A DNA stretch of 64,000 nucleotides, taken from assembly GCF_001644645.1 (NCBI RefSeq), contig NZ_CP011390.1, forward strand, positions 3,716,001 through 3,780,000. Reading direction: 5' to 3'. The DNA comes from Flavisolibacter tropicus. Lineage in GTDB: Bacteria; Bacteroidota; Bacteroidia; Chitinophagales; Chitinophagaceae. A program made the translations under genes and the position numbers. Of this stretch, positions 36,092 through 44,812 are shown piece by piece. The notes beneath the pieces are model-generated. The model did not search any database. It saw only the letters and a list, made by a program, of their open reading frames with translations, and had not been told where the DNA came from. The number at the start of each line of letters is the position of its first letter. Position 1 is the first letter of the stretch.

Positions 36092-36784
36092 TTATAGATT
36101 TTCAATCACATCACGATAGCCGCGCCCAATAGGAATGCTTACGCCATTGACCTCTACTTCCTCGGCGGTGTAAGATTCAATCTTGTTGATGGAAATGATA
36201 AAGGAACGATGGATGCGCTTAAATAGATGGGTGGGTAACAGTGCTTCTATTTCATGCGTACTCATTTTTGATAAGTAGGCTTTCTTGGTGGTTACAATCT
36301 TAATGTACTCGCGCTGGCTTTCTATGTAAACAATATCAGCAAATAAGATCTTCACCTTTTTCTTCTGCACATTCAAAAACAGGTAGTCTTTGGGTTCACT
36401 GCTTTCCGCAGGTTGTGGCTTTTCGCGTTGAGCCGTTTTTACTTTGTTGACTGCCACTAAAAACCGGTCGAACTCAATAGGCTTTAACAGGTAATCGGTA
36501 ACATTGAGCTCAAAGCCTTCCACAGCGTATTGGTGATAAGCAGTAGTGATAATTACGGCCGGAGGATGGGCTAGTGTTTTTAAAAAAGCCATGCCTTTTA
36601 GCTTAGGCAAATGAATGTCTAAAAAGATCAGGTCTACCACGTGATCGCGCAAGTATTCGGTAGCCAGGATGGCATCTTTGAATGAGCCTTGCAGTTCCAG
36701 GAAAGGCACCTGTTCTACATAGTCAGCTAACACCTTGACGGCAAGAGGTTCGTCTTCTATAATAATACACTTGATATTAGACAT
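36092..36784 (-). CDS. LytTR-family response regulator
   Basis: This 230-residue protein has a receiver domain (residues 1-120) with acidic pair ED near 10, phospho-acceptor D56 in IFLDIHLPKLKG and conserved K in YLLKPIEF. A LytTR DNA-binding domain follows (about 130-230), with KAYLSKMSTHEIEALLP and HLFKRIHRSFIISINKI. It overlaps the kinase gene by 8 bases, so they form a coupled two-component pair. Confidence 0.94.
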   Translation of the reverse strand: MSNIKCIIIEDEPLAVKVLADYVEQVPFLELQGSFKDAILATEYLRDHVVDLIFLDIHLPKLKGMAFLKTLAHPPAVIITTAYHQYAVEGFELNVTDYLLKPIEFDRFLVAVNKVKTAQREKPQPAESSEPKDYLFLNVQKKKVKILFADIVYIESQREYIKIVTTKKAYLSKMSTHEIEALLPTHLFKRIHRSFIISINKIESYTAEEVEVNGVSIPIGRGYRDVIENL

Positions 36785-37835
36785 GGCTGGCCAGGTTAAT
36801 TTTTAAAGAAGCGGTAAACTGCGATTCGCCTTGTTGTACTGACAGATTGTAATCGGTATAGAGCAATTGCAATTGGCGCCGCAGGTTGGAGAGGCCAATG
36901 TTTTCCCGCACGCTTGTTTCTTCTGAAACATCTTCAGTTGAGTTTCTTACTACAAAATTCAACTGCCGGCTTTTAACTGAGAGATGCATATCCACATAAG
37001 GTTGGTGTCGCGTTTCAGACACACCGTGTTTAAATGCATTTTCTACCAAAGGAATCAGTAGCAGTGGCGGCAGTGATTGCTTCATATCTTCTATATCATA
37101 ATTAAAGTTGACGCGTAAGGACTCGTCGTAGCGTAAACGTTCAAGTGCGATATAATCACTGATGATTTTCAACTCTTGTTCTATGGCAATGAACTCTCCC
37201 CCTGCTTCATACAACATAAAGCGCAGGATCTTAGACAATCTTAAAATAGACTCTGGTGCTAAATCAGACTTCTCTCTCGCCAATGCATAAATATTGTTCA
37301 GCGTATTAAATAGAAAATGCGGGTTGGTTTGCGATTTCAGGTAGTTGAGCTCGGCCTCCTGTTTTTCCATTCGCAGCTTCTGCGCATCGGCATTCAGCTT
37401 TCGATAATCGTAAGTATACCTGACCACCCCAAAGAACAAAACAGAGAGAAGGCTATAGGGGAAATGATATTCAACACCCTTTTCAATGGAAGGATGCATT
37501 CGTATGGCAAAATAAATATGTAGCTGAATGCCAATGTAGCGCCAAGCATATAAACCAAACGAATACAACATTAGATGAATAAACAAAAACAGGGGCGTTA
37601 GTAATACACGCTTCCAGGTAAGTCGTATAAAAGGTATGGTATACTCAAAGAGGATAAAATTGAGCACTGTCAGGTAGCTGACAAGCCACATGTTGTTGAT
37701 GACTCTTTTAAAAAAGCTTTCCGGTGTACTTACCAAATCAACAAACATCCAAAACAACAAGTATGCAGCACCCATCCATAGATACAACTTAACGCGGCTT
37801 CTATTTAGGGATCGCTTCATCTGGCTGTTTGACAA
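36777..37835 (-). CDS. LytS-type sensor histidine kinase
   Basis: This 352-residue protein has about four N-terminal membrane helices (to residue 140) and a short coiled coil. The His_kinase domain has phospho-acceptor H173 in QTNPHFLFNTLNNIYALA. A HATPase region follows (PPLLLIPLVENAFKHGVSE, GIGLSNLRRQL-like). It lacks an extracytoplasmic sensor domain. It probably phosphorylates the LytTR regulator encoded directly after it. Confidence 0.93.
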   Translation of the reverse strand: MSNSQMKRSLNRSRVKLYLWMGAAYLLFWMFVDLVSTPESFFKRVINNMWLVSYLTVLNFILFEYTIPFIRLTWKRVLLTPLFLFIHLMLYSFGLYAWRYIGIQLHIYFAIRMHPSIEKGVEYHFPYSLLSVLFFGVVRYTYDYRKLNADAQKLRMEKQEAELNYLKSQTNPHFLFNTLNNIYALAREKSDLAPESILRLSKILRFMLYEAGGEFIAIEQELKIISDYIALERLRYDESLRVNFNYDIEDMKQSLPPLLLIPLVENAFKHGVSETRHQPYVDMHLSVKSRQLNFVVRNSTEDVSEETSVRENIGLSNLRRQLQLLYTDYNLSVQQGESQFTASLKINLASHV

Positions 37836-38096
37836 TAAATTTCGTCAAATCTTTTTCTTTTCACCAAGCTATCTACAGAATTGTGTTTGGAGTAGACAGA
37901 GGGCAGGAAAGAGTCAATGGTGAGAAAGCTGCAAGCTATACGCTTCAAGCAAGGAGCGCTTCGCGCTTTACTATTTCACGCAGAGGCGCTGGGAGCGCGG
38001 AGGAAGAATTTCGCACAGAGGAAAGGAGAAAAGGAGGACTGCGGATTAATAAGATTTAGCATGGATTAGCAGGATTTAGAAGAATAATAAATATCT
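37836..38096. repeat. intergenic region with GC-rich repeat copy 2
   Basis: CAAGCTATACGCTTCAAGC (37933), AAGGAGCGCTTCGCGCTTTA, CACGCAGAGGCGCTGGGAGC and GCGGAGGAAGAA (37955-38010) match 32293-32355. GCATGGATTAGCAGGATTTA (38059) matches other GGATTAGC sites. No gene is visible. Confidence 0.7.
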
Positions 38097-38140
38097 ATAC
38101 ATAGAAAAGCACTCCTAATTAGGAGTGCTTTTCTATGTAT
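38097..38140 (-). terminator. long perfect hairpin terminator of DUF5916 gene
   Basis: Perfect 20-base arms, ATACATAGAAAAGCACTCCT and its exact complement, flank an AATT loop. It lies about 130 bases past the stop at 38270, with no other gene between, so it ends that transcript. Confidence 0.8.
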
Positions 38141-38167
38141 GAGTCTTTGCTCTTTTGTGCGTTTGCC

Positions 38168-38193
38168 TCCCCCCTTTAGGGGCCGGGGGCGTG
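38168..38193. repeat. CCCCTTTAGGGGCCGGGGG element
   Basis: It is the inverted match of the element at 18161-18184. Both copies lie next to ATTGACTA/TGACCATTGAC stretches. Confidence 0.7.
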
Positions 38194-38269
38194 CGCTGGC
38201 CAATGACTATTGACTACTGACCATTGACTAACTAAGCCTTCCGCCGCGCTGGCTCACTCAAGCACTCAT

Positions 38270-40711
38270 CTATACCTTTGTCTTGCGTTTGCTCTTCAGG
38301 GTGGCGTAATCGAGGTAGTAGATCACTTTTACAGAGAACGAGCTTTGCTGGGGGTTGTTGACCATTTCGTTCAAGTTGTGGTAATACTTGTTGACCACAT
38401 TCTCATCATAACGCTCGGCAATGTTTTTCCAACCGATATTGATAAAGCTACCTTGCGCAAACTGCCAGGTATATACCATGTCTATATTAAAGAAGTTGGC
38501 ATTGTTGTCTGGGTTTTGGCTTACACTAGCTACTTCTTCCAGGTAGCCATCAGCCTTTAGATTATAAAAGCGGTGGTAATCTACCTTGCTCCAGTAATGG
38601 CGAGTGCGGAAGGTAATGCCCATCTTCGTATTGAAGTTATACTTTACATTAAAGACGTTTTCCCAGGTATGCACATTACGTGATCCAAAGATGACACTGT
38701 CGCCTGCTTCGCTAATAAAACCAAAGCCTATATTGTTTTTATATAGTTCATTATAGTTGCTAAGGCTAACAGTTAGCTTATCGTTGAAACGATAGCGATT
38801 ACTAATGAAGAATTCTGTAGCGCTTGAGTGGTACTTTTCAGAAAGCCTGCTATAAAGCTCCGCCCCAATGGCATACCGCTTTGCTGAATTACTGTTTACA
38901 CTAAAACCAGCCATCCAGGATCCAGGCTTCCTAAACATCAAGCCTTCTTTACGCGGCTCGTAAAAGTCTTGCTTTTCAGAAGTAACATTTCCATAAACAC
39001 CTACGCTCCATAAACTCTTTAGCTGGCTACGCAGATTCATGTCCAGGGACAGGTATTGGTAAGCACGCGGCCTAAAACGCTGTGACCAGGTACCGCTTGC
39101 CTGCGCAAAGATGTTGTTGTAAATGCCCCTTGGTTTGTTGAATTTATACCAGGCTCCAAAGCCGCGATTCAGGAAGTTGTTGTTGGTAGAATAGCCCATG
39201 TCGTTTTGCTGGTACTTATCATCGGCCATATACTCATGTACTTCAAAATTGAAAGGACCACGAAACTTACCAAAGTTCATTTCATAGTTGTAACCCGCAT
39301 AGGTTTGTCCTGGCTTTTCATAACCAGCTAAGCGGCTGGTGGCAATCTTACCCCACCCATTCCAGTTTACTTTTTTATCATAAATATCAAACAGGCCGGC
39401 TGTTACATTGGCATCATAGGCGCTACCTTCCCGCATTACATTGGTGTTGACCAACGTAACACTGGAGTTGTTCTTCATGGTTTGATCTAATACAAGGATG
39501 TTGTAATTAGTCAAAGGCGAGGTTTCTATTTCCTTTTGTTCTTTAGCAGCTGTTTCTATTACGGCATATTGTGGCTTGGTGATGGCATTGAAAAAGCCAA
39601 TGCCCAGCCCATTAGCTGTTCGGCCGCTGACCTTGGTGGCATTAATCAATTTGGTTTCAGCAGGATTCTTTAAAACATGTTCAGCACCATCATAGGAGCC
39701 GCTATACAGTAAAGGGCGGCCACCAATGCGGCGGCTGTAGAACAGGTTCCCTTTGTTGAACAACTCGGTGCCTTCGGTGAAGAAAGAACGGTTCTCATTA
39801 TAGCGCACTTCAAACGGCGAGAGGTTCAATACCTGGTTATCGCTTTGTACCTGGCCAAAGTCGGGGATCAGGGTCATGTCGAGTGTAAAGGCTTTGGAGA
39901 TACCGTATTTCACATCCATACCACCATTAATAGTTGCTTTCCAGTCTTTTTTACCATTGCCATTTGGTGTACCATTCAGGTAGGAAGACAGATAGGGAGA
40001 GAAGGATAAGCGGATAGGCGCTTTAATATCGTGGATGCCTTTCCAGGTACCGGCCTGGTTCATCGTTCCAAACTTGTTAGGATCGATTGGGTTCCAGAAA
40101 TACTGCCGGCCGCTCTTTGAACGACGACGGAAAAAATTAATGCCCCAGCTTTGTATTTTTTCTTTGCTGAAGCGCAAAGCAGAATACGGAATCATCATTT
40201 CAAACGTCCAGCCTTCATTAGTAATCTTTGTGGCAGTTTGATATACGGTGCTCCACGAGCCATCTTCATTACCAAGGGAATATTTACAATCGTACTGCTC
40301 GCCAAGGGCGGTTACATAAAAACCTACCCCATTAATTTCATCTTGATAGGTATCGAACATAACACCGACCAAGTCGTTTACGCCCACCGCATCTCGCCCC
40401 ACCAACTCTGTACTGATACTGTCTTTTGATGGCTCATGACAAAAGCCGGCGATATAAACTGCGTTGTCATCGTACAGGATATAAAAGTCGGTTTTGGTCC
40501 GCTCATCTGGCAAGCGTCCAAACTGTGGCCGCTGCTCTACAAAATTGGTAGCCAGTGGAGCTGTTTTCCAGGCTTCATCATTAAGTTCTCCATCGATCTT
40601 AATAGGGGAGGTGCTCCTTACCGCATCGATCACCCGCTTGGGTGTTGGTGTTTGGGCATTAGCTACCTGTACGCAGGTAGCGCATAAAAGGGGAAATAGA
40701 ATTTTGTGCAC
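38270..40711 (-). CDS. DUF5916 / CBM9-like outer-membrane-associated protein
   Basis: This 813-residue exported protein has a signal peptide and an N-terminal carbohydrate-binding-module-9-like domain (IKIDGELNDEAWKTAPLATNF ... VYIAGFCHEP). The long C-terminal part has amphipathic strands with aromatic ends (NVKYNFNTKMGITFRTRHYW), consistent with an outer-membrane barrel (DUF5916). The function of the family is unknown; many members sit near peptidase or carbohydrate genes. It is a single gene, convergent with nothing and divergent from the antiporter. Confidence 0.85.
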   Translation of the reverse strand: MHKILFPLLCATCVQVANAQTPTPKRVIDAVRSTSPIKIDGELNDEAWKTAPLATNFVEQRPQFGRLPDERTKTDFYILYDDNAVYIAGFCHEPSKDSISTELVGRDAVGVNDLVGVMFDTYQDEINGVGFYVTALGEQYDCKYSLGNEDGSWSTVYQTATKITNEGWTFEMMIPYSALRFSKEKIQSWGINFFRRRSKSGRQYFWNPIDPNKFGTMNQAGTWKGIHDIKAPIRLSFSPYLSSYLNGTPNGNGKKDWKATINGGMDVKYGISKAFTLDMTLIPDFGQVQSDNQVLNLSPFEVRYNENRSFFTEGTELFNKGNLFYSRRIGGRPLLYSGSYDGAEHVLKNPAETKLINATKVSGRTANGLGIGFFNAITKPQYAVIETAAKEQKEIETSPLTNYNILVLDQTMKNNSSVTLVNTNVMREGSAYDANVTAGLFDIYDKKVNWNGWGKIATSRLAGYEKPGQTYAGYNYEMNFGKFRGPFNFEVHEYMADDKYQQNDMGYSTNNNFLNRGFGAWYKFNKPRGIYNNIFAQASGTWSQRFRPRAYQYLSLDMNLRSQLKSLWSVGVYGNVTSEKQDFYEPRKEGLMFRKPGSWMAGFSVNSNSAKRYAIGAELYSRLSEKYHSSATEFFISNRYRFNDKLTVSLSNYNELYKNNIGFGFISEAGDSVIFGSRNVHTWENVFNVKYNFNTKMGITFRTRHYWSKVDYHRFYNLKADGYLEEVASVSQNPDNNANFFNIDMVYTWQFAQGSFINIGWKNIAERYDENVVNKYYHNLNEMVNNPQQSSFSVKVIYYLDYATLKSKRKTKV

Positions 40712-41034
40712 GTTGGTCTTAGTTAGGGCGCCAAACTAAATCATGAATCAATGTTGTTGAAAGAAGTGACTGTTAAATAAAATTAGTAGTTGACCAATGG
40801 CAAATAACTTCTTTAAATGGGAAAGAGTTTATATCAGAATATCTGAAAAATGTAATACGAAATCCGAATGTTGGAATCAACTACAAAAAACGAAATTCCA
40901 AGTATCAAATTCCAAATCCCAAACTAAGTACCGATGAGCAAGGGCCTCTGGAATTGGCATTGAGGGATGGAACAGTACTTGATACCTTTGCATTACTTGT
41001 GCAATAGTGGGACTGCTTTACCTCATTTCGACAA
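40712..41034. other. divergent intergenic region with antiporter promoter
   Basis: It separates the DUF5916 and antiporter genes. It holds a complete promoter for the antiporter (40960-40990) and an AAATTCCAAGTATCAAATTCC stretch; no gene is visible. Confidence 0.55.
40960..40990 (+). promoter_or_regulatory. antiporter promoter
   Basis: TTG (40960-40962), exactly 20 bases, then TACCTTTG (40983-40990) match the Bacteroidota -33/-7 pattern. It lies 44 bases before the ATG at 41035. Confidence 0.72.
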
Positions 41035-42516
41035 ATGCATATAACGCCAGGAAATATCTTATTTATTGGTTCCATACTGGTATTGATTAGCGTGATAGCC
41101 AGCAAATCGACGAGCCGTTTTAGCGTGCCTACGCTGATCCTTTTTTTGATCATTGGGGCACTGGCCGGCTCAGAGGGGATTGGCGGTATTCATTTTGACA
41201 ATCCAGCAGTAGCGCAGTTTATTGGTATAACCGCGTTGGTGTTCATACTATATTCTGGTGGCTTAGATACTAACTGGCAAGCTGTAAAGCCCATTCTTTG
41301 GCGAGGTGTGGCTCTATCAACAGTGGGCGTATTGCTGACAGCGCTGGCCGTAGGCCTTTTTGTACACTATGTATTCAACTTTTCACTATTTGAAGGTTTA
41401 TTATTGGGCTCAATTGTCTCAGCCACAGATGCAGCTGCGGTATTTTCTATACTGCGTAGCAAAGGCATGCGTTTAAAAGGCTCGTTAGCACCTGTACTTG
41501 AGTTAGAAAGCGGTAGCAATGATCCCATGGCTTATTTTCTAACGGTATCGCTCACTTCTATTGTAGCCATTGGAAAGTTTAATGGTTGGCAGCTGGTATT
41601 TGACTTTCTTCAACAGTTTGTATTAGGCGCCATTGTTGGTTACCTGATGGGCCGAGTGTCGCACTGGGTCATTAACCACATCAAGTTAGACGCAGAAGGT
41701 TTGTATCCTGTGTTGCTATTAGGCCTGGCTTTTTTTACCTACTCCGCCACGCATGCCATTGGCGGCAACGGGTTCCTAGCCGTATACTTGTCTGCTATTA
41801 TTCTGGGCAATCAAAGCTTTATTCACAAGCGAACACTTATTCGATTTTATGAAGGTCAGGCCTGGCTGGTACAGATCATTTTATTTTTAACTCTTGGGCT
41901 GTTAGTGTTTCCTTCACGCCTGTTTCCGGTGGCAGGCATGGGTTTATTGATCTCCGCCTTTTTGATTTTTGTAGCGCGCCCTATCAGTGTGTTTGCCAGC
42001 CTGGCATTCTTCCCTACCAACAATCGCAGCAAGTGGTTTATTTCCTGGGTAGGATTGCGCGGTGGTGTACCTATTGTATTTGCCACCTATCCTTTGCTGG
42101 CGGGGCTGGACAAGGCAGGCGTTATTTTTAACCTGGTCTTTTTTATTTCGGTAACTTCTGTATTGCTGCAAGGCACAACCTTGCCTTTTGTAGCCAACCT
42201 TCTGCATGTAGCACAACCTGGGCCGTCAAAAAGGAAAGATGGCTCCAGTGCCCTGGAACATGTGCGCTCCGAGTTAAAAAAGATTGTAATCGCACCAGAC
42301 TCCAGGGCAGTTGATAAACAGATTGTTTATTTGCACATTCCTCTTTCGGTTCATATACTTTATATAAAACGCGATGGCCAATACATTCAGCCGGTTGGCG
42401 CCACCCGTATTTTTGCCAATGATACACTCTATGTACTGGCAGACAACCAAAAAGCATTGGAGCAGACGTATGCAGCACTAGGATTAGAAGGAGAAGAGTT
42501 GTCGGATGATAGATGA
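41035..42516 (+). CDS. potassium/proton antiporter (CPA1, NhaP2/CvrA-like)
   Basis: This 493-residue protein has about 12 membrane helices. Sodium/proton-exchanger motifs are GALAGSEGIGG, ATDAAAVFSILRS and ELESGSNDPMAYFL, with the ion-binding Asp residues. A C-terminal cytosolic TrkA_C domain follows (about 400-485, VDKQIVYLHIPLSVHILYIK). This architecture fits K+/H+ antiporters of the NhaP2 type that export K+. The promoter upstream is clear. It is monocistronic. Confidence 0.92.
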   Translation: MHITPGNILFIGSILVLISVIASKSTSRFSVPTLILFLIIGALAGSEGIGGIHFDNPAVAQFIGITALVFILYSGGLDTNWQAVKPILWRGVALSTVGVLLTALAVGLFVHYVFNFSLFEGLLLGSIVSATDAAAVFSILRSKGMRLKGSLAPVLELESGSNDPMAYFLTVSLTSIVAIGKFNGWQLVFDFLQQFVLGAIVGYLMGRVSHWVINHIKLDAEGLYPVLLLGLAFFTYSATHAIGGNGFLAVYLSAIILGNQSFIHKRTLIRFYEGQAWLVQIILFLTLGLLVFPSRLFPVAGMGLLISAFLIFVARPISVFASLAFFPTNNRSKWFISWVGLRGGVPIVFATYPLLAGLDKAGVIFNLVFFISVTSVLLQGTTLPFVANLLHVAQPGPSKRKDGSSALEHVRSELKKIVIAPDSRAVDKQIVYLHIPLSVHILYIKRDGQYIQPVGATRIFANDTLYVLADNQKALEQTYAALGLEGEELSDDR

Positions 42517-42597
42517 CGGATGTGAAATAGACTCTGAGCAATGAGCTTTGAGCAGCGAGGAGGTTTTTGAATAAGTGCTTATGAAAAAATGTAGCGC

Positions 42598-42759
42598 TTA
42601 CAGTATGCGGCGTTTGGTAAAAGCCAGAATGAGCAAGGCTAGCCCCAGCAAGCCCTGAAATGCAGTAAGATAAGAATAGTTTTTATGGCTTAAGCTAACA
42701 ATGGCCAAGATCAATAGTACCAATGCCGGAATGATATAAAGCAATCTGGGATTTTTCAT
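42598..42759 (-). CDS. 53-residue two-helix membrane protein
   Basis: This short gene reads MKNPRLLYIIPALVLLILAI, a short polar loop (SLSHKNYSYL), a second hydrophobic helix, and a basic tail KRRIL. It has a clean ATG and stop and alternating polarity typical of a small integral membrane protein. It lies between the antiporter gene and the T9SS array. No function is known to me. Confidence 0.72.
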   Translation of the reverse strand: MKNPRLLYIIPALVLLILAIVSLSHKNYSYLTAFQGLLGLALLILAFTKRRIL

Positions 42760-42830
42760 TGCCGTTTGTTATTACCTAAAAATAACGCTTATCTATCAAC
42801 ATTCCTGCAGATACCACGCCAAACAAGAAT

Positions 42831-42852
42831 GGGTGGCCAAGAATGACCACCC
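42831..42852 (-). terminator. terminator-like hairpin past T9SS gene copy 1
   Basis: GGGTGG and CCACCC arms with a ten-base loop lie 20 bases past the stop. The stem is shorter than in copy 2, which has T-run and 10-base arms. Confidence 0.55.
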
Positions 42853-42872
42853 TGGTGCTAACTGACCTTAAA

Positions 42873-44411
42873 CTATCGCTTCTTTACAATGATTTTCTGA
42901 ACCGTAGTGGCTGCGGTATTTATATCGGTTATGTGTAAGGTATAGATACCGTCATTCAAGCCATCAATTTGCAGTGAACCGGCGGTGATATTGCGGTATT
43001 GTTTAACCTCACGTCCTGTCATATCACTTACCGATATGCTGTGGGTTGCATTTTTATCTTCAAACACCAGGTTCACTTTACCGTCTGTACTGGGATTGGG
43101 ATAAACCAGTAGTTGAGCGGCCTGCGACTCACCACCCACAGAGCGAATTTCGCTTAGTGTATAACGGGTATCAATGTCGACCTGGCGTAAGCGGTATTGG
43201 GTAACCCCTTTGTTTAGGTTCACATCGGCGTACTCATAATTAAGTAAAGCACGACTGTTGCCACCATCGGCTTTGGAGAAGACAAAGGCCACCGTTTTCC
43301 AGTCTTCGTTTCCAATCTTCCGCTGTACATCAAAACCACTATTACTAGCTTCCATCGCCGTTTCCCAGGTAAGCAATACTTTCTCCTTGTTGCGCTTGGC
43401 ATTAAAGGATTTGAGTTTAACCGGTAGCGGGGTTGTCTGCGGGCACTCGTCTGTTATTAATCTTGTTACACTATAGGTTTGTCCCGCTGTGGGTCCAATT
43501 GTGGGTGTATAATATACAACAACCCAGAACTTAGATTTACCGTCTGAAGACGTCTGGTCAGCACCAGCATAACTCACATTCGTTGCCGTATAAGGAGAGA
43601 AGGCAGTTAATGTGGTTATCGGTTGTGCACTTGTAGCCACTTTTGTATCAGTACCCGGATCAAAAAATGGATCATTATCTGTGTTTAACACATTATCATC
43701 TTTGAAGATGTCGTATGTAACGGTTATTGGAGTTGAACTGGTAGTTCCAATTGTAAAATTGAGCGATCTGGGTATGGTGCAATTCCTGGAGGCAGCGGTA
43801 ATTAAAGGATCACCAAGTGAGAATGAAATGGCGCCCAAGGCCACACACTGAACGGAGGTATTTGGTCCAACGCTTCCAGAATTTGATGACCAAAGGTCAC
43901 CCTTAATGGTCAATAGCTCTACAGGACAACTAGTGGGTGTTACACGCTTTGCAGCAATAATAATATTGGAAATATTAAAATAAAAGGAGTCCGTTGCCGC
44001 TTTATAAGTTCGATTAACTAATCCATTACTACGTAATATCCTCACATTTTGATTCGTGTTGCCTTGCACATAAGGATAAGAAGTAAATACATTTAGTAAT
44101 TGAGGCGTCAGTGATGAGTTATTATTGTCTATTACAATAGTACCTAATGCTTTACTCAAATCCGTTTCATCTGGCACCTTTGAATATGTAGGTTGTTTAT
44201 AAGTGCTAGCCATCCACAGGCTAATACCCACGAACTTATTACCACCATTAGCTTTCAAACCAACAGTTAAGTCAAAAATTGCATAGCAGCTATCAGCTGT
44301 GCTATACGTAGACGCGTTAGAAATAATGGGGTTACCTACTCCGCAAGATTGGGCAAAGGTTACAGAAGCAATGATACATGACACAAAAAAGCATAGTAAA
44401 TACTTGCGCAT
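42873..44411 (-). CDS. T9SS type A sorting-domain exported protein, copy 1
   Basis: This 512-residue protein has a signal peptide (MRKYLLCFFVSCIIASVTFA) and a long beta-rich region with several Cys. A fibronectin-like segment (VKLKSFNAKRNKEKVLLTWE, DVQRKIGNEDWKTVAFV) precedes the C-terminal T9SS sorting domain: LLVYPNPSTDGKVNLVFED ... SVSDMTGREVKQYRN ... GIYTLHI ... KIIVKKR. It should cross the outer membrane by type IX secretion and be surface-bound. It is the first of two paralogs of identical length arranged in tandem, with conserved promoter and leader. Confidence 0.9.
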   Translation of the reverse strand: MRKYLLCFFVSCIIASVTFAQSCGVGNPIISNASTYSTADSCYAIFDLTVGLKANGGNKFVGISLWMASTYKQPTYSKVPDETDLSKALGTIVIDNNNSSLTPQLLNVFTSYPYVQGNTNQNVRILRSNGLVNRTYKAATDSFYFNISNIIIAAKRVTPTSCPVELLTIKGDLWSSNSGSVGPNTSVQCVALGAISFSLGDPLITAASRNCTIPRSLNFTIGTTSSTPITVTYDIFKDDNVLNTDNDPFFDPGTDTKVATSAQPITTLTAFSPYTATNVSYAGADQTSSDGKSKFWVVVYYTPTIGPTAGQTYSVTRLITDECPQTTPLPVKLKSFNAKRNKEKVLLTWETAMEASNSGFDVQRKIGNEDWKTVAFVFSKADGGNSRALLNYEYADVNLNKGVTQYRLRQVDIDTRYTLSEIRSVGGESQAAQLLVYPNPSTDGKVNLVFEDKNATHSISVSDMTGREVKQYRNITAGSLQIDGLNDGIYTLHITDINTAATTVQKIIVKKR

Positions 44412-44655
44412 ACACGATAGTTTATAGGGTCCGAAAAACGTTTAAGGTTCAGGACAGGTCAGCATGTCCGCGTTAAGCAGCATTCATTAGGGATACGAGT
44501 AGGCGGTATTACAAATAGGAAATGTGGAATGGATGGTGTGTTTGGCTTACAGGCATAGGTTGCCCCTAGTGGCTATCATAAGAAATGGTACGGTGTAGCA
44601 AGAAAATTGGTGTGGTAGTTTTCGAAGAGGATGTTTATGGATGAGCTTGTGAACA
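44412..44655 (-). other. conserved long 5' leader of copy 1
   Basis: About 240 bases separate the promoter from the ATG. Blocks such as CCGCCTACTCGTATCCCT and CACCATCCATTCCACATTTC (minus strand) are conserved in the leaders of copies 2 and 3. No ORF is evident. Confidence 0.65.
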
Positions 44656-44686
44656 CGAATGTAAGCAAGGGTTTTCTCTTATGCAA
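44656..44686 (-). promoter_or_regulatory. promoter of T9SS copy 1
   Basis: On the minus strand TTG (44684-44686), 20 bases, then TACATTCG (44656-44663). The pattern and the AAACCCTTG spacer block are conserved in all three units of the array. Confidence 0.68.
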
Positions 44687-44767
44687 GCCCTTATTTTTTT
44701 CAACACTAATTGTAGTGGAAAATCTACGGGAGGAAAACCGGTATCGCTTTGATATTCATAAATAAAA

Positions 44768-44795
44768 AAAGGGTGGTCATTTCTGACCACCCTGG
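44768..44795 (-). terminator. terminator past T9SS copy 2
   Basis: Perfect 10-base arms AGGGTGGTCA and TGACCACCCT with a four-base loop are followed on the minus strand by TTTTTTT. Confidence 0.88.
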
Positions 44796-44812
44796 TGCTA
44801 ACTGACCTTAAA

